From Lachnospiraceae bacterium UBA4348 (lineage in GTDB: Bacteria; Bacillota; Clostridia; Lachnospirales; Lachnospiraceae), in assembly GCA_002394165.1 (NCBI GenBank), contig DGTA01000139.1, positions 1 through 26,650 on the forward strand: a DNA stretch of 26,650 nt, written 5' to 3'. This document shows, in pieces, positions 23,558-26,650 of this stretch. Made by a program: the position numbers and the translations under genes. Position 1 is the first letter of the stretch, and every line of letters begins with the position of its first letter. Below the pieces are notes generated by a model. The model worked only from the letters and a program-made list of their open reading frames with translations, was not told the DNA's origin and did no database searches.

Positions 23558-24202
23558 ATGGATCTGCTTGGAATGTTATTAGGAACTATAACTTCTGGAT
23601 CTTCTGTTGACGCATTGTCCAAGAAGACAGGCCTGTCCACAGCAAAGCTTGCAAAGCTGCTGCCGATGGCTATCCCGCTTCTGATGAAATTCCTGACAAA
23701 GAATGCTTCGTCAGCCGATGGTGCGGCTTCTCTGCTCGGGGCCCTTGGCGGACATAAGAATACGAAATCCATGGCTGACCAGATCGGCGGCGCCGATGAG
23801 GAAGACGGCCAGAAGATCCTCAATCATATCCTCGGGTCCGATTCTGCCGACGTTTTCGGAAAACTGGCAAAAGAATCCGATATGGAGACGGCTGATGTCC
23901 AGAAGGCTCTTTCCAACATCGCTCCCGGCCTGATGAGCGGCCTTTCCGCAGCCACCACTTCCGCATCGAAGGTTGACCTGAGTGACGGACTTGACCTGAG
24001 CGACCTGATGGGCATGTTCGGCGGTGCAGCTTCCCAGGCTTCCCAGAATAATGCAGGGAGCGGACTCCTGGGCGGACTTCTGGGCGGATCCGGAAATCCT
24101 CTGTCGGGACTTCTGGGCGGTATTCTTGGCGGAAACCAGAAGGAAGAGAAGCAGGATGACGGAAGCCAGCTGCTCGGACTCCTTTCCAATCTGATGAAAT
24201 AA
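23558..24202 (+). CDS. DUF937 (YidB-like) family protein of unknown function
   Basis: A 214-residue protein matching the DUF937 pattern. It has a Leu/Ala-rich helical N-terminus (MDLLGMLLGTITSGSSVDALSKKTG begins it), a conserved KLLPMAIPLLMKFL segment at about 34-47, the central HILGSDSADVFGKLAKESDMETADVQKALSNIAPGLMSGL region at about 90-130, and a glycine/leucine tail. The tail carries repeated GLLGG units at about 165-190 and ends in a helix, SQLLGLLSNLMK. There is no signal peptide or clear membrane segment. The family is widespread but has no agreed function. A near-consensus promoter before it and a strong terminator after it make it a single-gene unit, probably abundantly expressed. AAAGGAG precedes the ATG. 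Confidence 0.85.
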   Translation: MDLLGMLLGTITSGSSVDALSKKTGLSTAKLAKLLPMAIPLLMKFLTKNASSADGAASLLGALGGHKNTKSMADQIGGADEEDGQKILNHILGSDSADVFGKLAKESDMETADVQKALSNIAPGLMSGLSAATTSASKVDLSDGLDLSDLMGMFGGAASQASQNNAGSGLLGGLLGGSGNPLSGLLGGILGGNQKEEKQDDGSQLLGLLSNLMK

Positions 24203-24229
24203 AACTGTAAGATCGTAAGGATCTGAAAC

Positions 24230-24270
24230 CGGGGACTTATGCCAATAAAGCAGCTAAGTCCCCGTTTTTT
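24230..24270 (+). terminator. Strong rho-independent terminator after the DUF937 gene
   Basis: CGGGGACTTA (24230-24239) pairs perfectly with TAAGTCCCCG (24255-24264) over a 15-base loop, followed by six T. It separates the DUF937 unit from the amylase gene. No clear promoter is seen in the 24 bases before the amylase start, so that gene may be read from weak read-through or from an undetected start inside this region. Confidence 0.92.
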
Positions 24271-24294
24271 CTGTACTCGGACAGGAGGTGCCCG

Positions 24295-25911
24295 GTGAGA
24301 GGACCAATGCTTAAAAGAAATCTTCTGCCCATCCTGCTGGCGGCCTCCCTGACCGCTGCCTTCGGGCCGGCTGCAGCCGGGGCTGAAGCGGCATCCGGGG
24401 AAAACGCCGGGGGCGTATGCTATGAGGTGTTCGTCTATTCCTTTGAGGACAGCGACGGTGACGGAATCGGCGACCTGAAGGGGCTTCGGGAAAAGCTCGA
24501 CTATATCAATGACGGTGATGACGAGGGCGGGGAGGACCTTGGATGTGACATGATCTGGCTGATGCCGGTCTTCTCCTCACCGACCTACCATAAATACGAT
24601 GTTACGGATTATCTGTCCATCGATCGGCAGTACGGTTCCATGGAAGATTTCGATGAGCTGCTCCTGGCGTGCCATGAGAGGGGAGTGCGGCTGATCCTGG
24701 ATCTTCCGGTCAACCACACCTCCGTCTCGCATCCCTGGTTTGAGGAAGCGGCTGCATATGTCCGCTCGCTCGGGCCGGAAGAGGAGATTTCATATGAAGA
24801 CTGTCCTTTAGCCGGCTGGTATCATTTTACGAGGGAGTCCGGGAACGGATACGCCCTGCTGGAGGGGACGGACTGGTACTATGAAGCCCGCTTCTGGGAA
24901 GGCATGCCGGACCTGAACCTTGATGAGCCTGCGGTAAGGGATGAAATCGCGAAGATCGCTGATTTCTGGCTGGACAAAGGGGTCGACGGCTTCCGGCTGG
25001 ATGCGGTCACATCCTATTATACGGAGGACCAGGCGGCAAGTATTTCGTTTCTTTCCTGGTTTGTTGACCGCGTAAAGAGCGTCCGTCCTGATGCGTATCT
25101 GGTAGGGGAGGCCTGGACCGATTTTGATACCTATACCCGGTATTATGAGAGCGGGATCGATTCGATGTTTGACTTCGCTTTTTCCGGGCAGGAGGGCGTG
25201 ATCACAAGGGTGGCCCGGGGAAAGAAGCCGGCTGCCTGGTACGGAGAGAAACTGGTTCAGGAGGAAGCCCTTTTTGACAGCCTGCCCGGGACGGTGATCA
25301 ATGCCCCGTTCTATACCAATCATGATATGGCACGGAGCGCCGGTTATTATACAAGGGATGACGGATCGCGCACAAAACTGGCCGAAGCACTCAACCTGCT
25401 GATGCCCGGACGGGCCTTCCTGTACTACGGTGAGGAGCTGGGAATGAAAGGCTCGGGCATCGACGAAAACAAGCGTGCTCCCATGTACTGGAGCACGGAT
25501 CCGGAAGCTCCGGGCATGTGCCAGGGCCCTCCCGGAATGGAGGAAGTAAAGATGAAGTTCGGCAGCCTGGAGGAACAGGAAACCGATCCGGCATCGATCC
25601 TGGCCTATGTGCGAAGCGCGATCGCGATCCGCAGCCGGTTCCCGGTCATCGCCTGCGGGAAGACAAGGCTTGTGGCTGATCTGTCAGGAGATGACCTGTG
25701 CGTCCTGATCCGGGAGGACGGGAACGGCCGGGCCGTGATGCTGGCTGTCAATACATCCGAAGAAGAGAGAATGGCGGACCTGTCCGGTGAGGAATGCCGC
25801 GGCTTTGGCGTGCTGGCCGGCCAGCTGACGGTCTCAGAAGAAGAAGCTTCAATGGAAGGTTCCGTACTGCGGCTGCCTGCATTCGGCATTGCCGTGCTGA
25901 CCGTGGAATGA
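24295..25911 (+). CDS. Secreted GH13 alpha-amylase-family enzyme
   Basis: A 538-residue glycoside hydrolase of family 13. A signal peptide covers about residues 1-30 (hydrophobic core, then AAAGA before EAASGE). The barrel begins with CYEVFVYSFEDSDGDGIGD, a typical calcium-binding and substrate loop. The four conserved regions are LDLPVNHTS, GFRLDAVTSYY with nucleophile Asp236, VGEAWTD with acid/base Glu272, and YTNHDMAR with transition-state Asp344. It should cut alpha-1,4-glucans outside the cell. The GTG start is chosen because AGGAGG at 24283-24288 stands 6 bases before it, while ATG 24307 is too far. Region II lacks the common Lys-His pair after the nucleophile, so subfamily and product pattern remain open. 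The next gene begins 26 bases after its stop. Confidence 0.92.
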   Translation: MRGPMLKRNLLPILLAASLTAAFGPAAAGAEAASGENAGGVCYEVFVYSFEDSDGDGIGDLKGLREKLDYINDGDDEGGEDLGCDMIWLMPVFSSPTYHKYDVTDYLSIDRQYGSMEDFDELLLACHERGVRLILDLPVNHTSVSHPWFEEAAAYVRSLGPEEEISYEDCPLAGWYHFTRESGNGYALLEGTDWYYEARFWEGMPDLNLDEPAVRDEIAKIADFWLDKGVDGFRLDAVTSYYTEDQAASISFLSWFVDRVKSVRPDAYLVGEAWTDFDTYTRYYESGIDSMFDFAFSGQEGVITRVARGKKPAAWYGEKLVQEEALFDSLPGTVINAPFYTNHDMARSAGYYTRDDGSRTKLAEALNLLMPGRAFLYYGEELGMKGSGIDENKRAPMYWSTDPEAPGMCQGPPGMEEVKMKFGSLEEQETDPASILAYVRSAIAIRSRFPVIACGKTRLVADLSGDDLCVLIREDGNGRAVMLAVNTSEEERMADLSGEECRGFGVLAGQLTVSEEEASMEGSVLRLPAFGIAVLTVE

Positions 25912-25937
25912 ACAAGTGGTAGAAGTGAGGAGAAATG

Positions 25938-26650
25938 ATGAGAAAGAAACAGAGCGGGAAGTGGATGATCGTTGTTTTTTGTCTGCTCTTATGGGCCTTT
26001 CCGATATGCGCTGCGGGCGAAGACCTGGTGCTGGCCGGCCTGGACGAAATGGCAGGCAGCTTAGGCTCCTCGGGAGATGGCGCGTCAAATGAGACGGAGT
26101 CCGGGGCTGCGACCATCTGGGATCAGGTCCCGGTGACCGCGGATGTCTCCGGTGACTGGCGGATGATCCTTTGCAACAGGGCCCATCTCCTGCCCGAGGG
26201 TTATGAGGTCGAGCTGGCCATGATTCCCTACGTTAATGATCCGAATACCCTGTTTGATGCCCGCGCCGTGGATGAGCTGAACCAGATGCTCCTTGACTGT
26301 GCAGCGCAGGGTTACTACCCGATCGTTCGCGCCGCTTACCGCTCCCGTGCCACCCAGGAGTATCTTTACGAGAATAAGATCCAGGAATGGCAGGCGGACG
26401 GGTATTCCAGGGAGGAAGCTGAAGCCGTTGCCTCCACCATCGTCGCGATCCCGGGCAGCAGCGAGCACCAGCTGGGACTGGCCTGCGACATCGCGGATAC
26501 CTACGGCACGCTCAACAGCTCCCAGGCCGATTCCCCCATGCAGCAGTGGCTGATGGCCAACTGCACGAATTACGGCTTTATCCTGCGCTTTCCGGAATCA
26601 AAAAGCGATATTACCGGGATCATTTACGAACCCTGGCACTATCGCTATGT
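25938..26650 (+). CDS. VanY-type D-Ala-D-Ala carboxypeptidase, 3' end beyond window
   Basis: The first 237 codons of a peptidoglycan-trimming metallopeptidase (VanY/DdcY, M15B). Residues 1-25 form a signal peptide or anchor (WMIVVFCLLLWAFPICA). The zinc motif SEHQLGLACDIAD supplies His177 and Asp184, and EPWHYRYV near the edge supplies the catalytic Glu231 and zinc ligand His234, so the active site is complete. A low-complexity linker covers residues 33-55. The enzyme removes the terminal D-alanine from peptidoglycan stem peptides outside the membrane; only the last residues are missing. ATG 25938 is preferred over the adjacent ATG 25935 because of spacing from GGAG at 25929-25932. It follows the amylase gene by 26 bases and is probably co-transcribed. 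No vanR, vanS or ligase genes accompany it, so a housekeeping role is likelier than glycopeptide resistance. Confidence 0.92.
   Translation, partial: MRKKQSGKWMIVVFCLLLWAFPICAAGEDLVLAGLDEMAGSLGSSGDGASNETESGAATIWDQVPVTADVSGDWRMILCNRAHLLPEGYEVELAMIPYVNDPNTLFDARAVDELNQMLLDCAAQGYYPIVRAAYRSRATQEYLYENKIQEWQADGYSREEAEAVASTIVAIPGSSEHQLGLACDIADTYGTLNSSQADSPMQQWLMANCTNYGFILRFPESKSDITGIIYEPWHYRY

Noticed and set aside
25938..26650. Glycopeptide-resistance (van) gene cluster
   Set aside because: Only a VanY-type peptidase is present; no vanH, ligase, vanX or vanRS genes adjoin it in the window, so housekeeping wall trimming is more likely.

Overview
The window looks like a chromosomal segment of an anaerobic Clostridia bacterium, probably Lachnospiraceae. 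Genes follow strong AGGAGG-type ribosome binding sites and GC content is moderate. The content is typical of a gut or rumen saccharolytic Firmicute: paired sugar ABC transporters, a YesM/YesN-type two-component system, many glycoside hydrolases and low-GC-type sigma-A promoters. Taxonomy is inferred from gene style only. All genes are on the + strand except one (17870-19375). No tRNA, rRNA, insertion sequence, phage gene or CRISPR array was seen, and no gene-free stretch exceeds about 170 bases.

Region 1 (1-7010) is an L-fucose uptake and catabolism locus. It holds the end of an RbsA/XylG-type ABC ATPase, its permease, and a sugar-binding protein. These are followed by L-fucose isomerase (fucI), fucose mutarotase (fucU), L-fuculose-1-phosphate aldolase (fucA) and a sugar kinase of the rhamnulokinase family that most likely acts as the fuculokinase. 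Together they give import, anomer conversion, isomerisation, phosphorylation and cleavage to dihydroxyacetone phosphate and lactaldehyde.

Region 2 (7016-17866) is a second glycan-use locus that directly abuts the first. It has an AraC-type response regulator, two CUT1 permeases, a YesM-type sensor kinase, an extracellular binding protein, a cytoplasmic GH127 beta-L-arabinofuranosidase and a cytoplasmic GH31 alpha-glycosidase (alpha-xylosidase-like). Two promoters inside this locus, before the permeases and before the binding protein, share a motif at exactly the same distance from the -10 box. This motif is a good candidate for the response regulator's operator. The combined enzyme set (fucose, beta-L-arabinofuranose, alpha-xyloside) suggests a complex plant cell-wall glycan as the source, but that is inference.

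Region 3 (17870-21311) has a bidirectional terminator, then a minus-strand PreA-like dihydropyrimidine/dihydroorotate dehydrogenase with an extra N-terminal Fe-S domain. Divergent from it is a type-B carboxylesterase with membrane segments at both ends.

Region 4 (21321-26650) is surface and secretion oriented. It contains an unusual secreted protein with seven 39-residue Cys/His repeats, two peptidoglycan-binding-like domains and a beta-sandwich apparently split by an acidic insert. It also has a DUF937 protein behind a near-consensus promoter, a secreted GH13 alpha-amylase-family enzyme and the start of a VanY-type D-Ala-D-Ala carboxypeptidase cut by the window end.

The observations most worth following are the shared P1/P2 regulatory element, the Cys/His-repeat secreted protein, the kinase-family swap in the fucose pathway, and the PreA with a PreT-like N-terminus.
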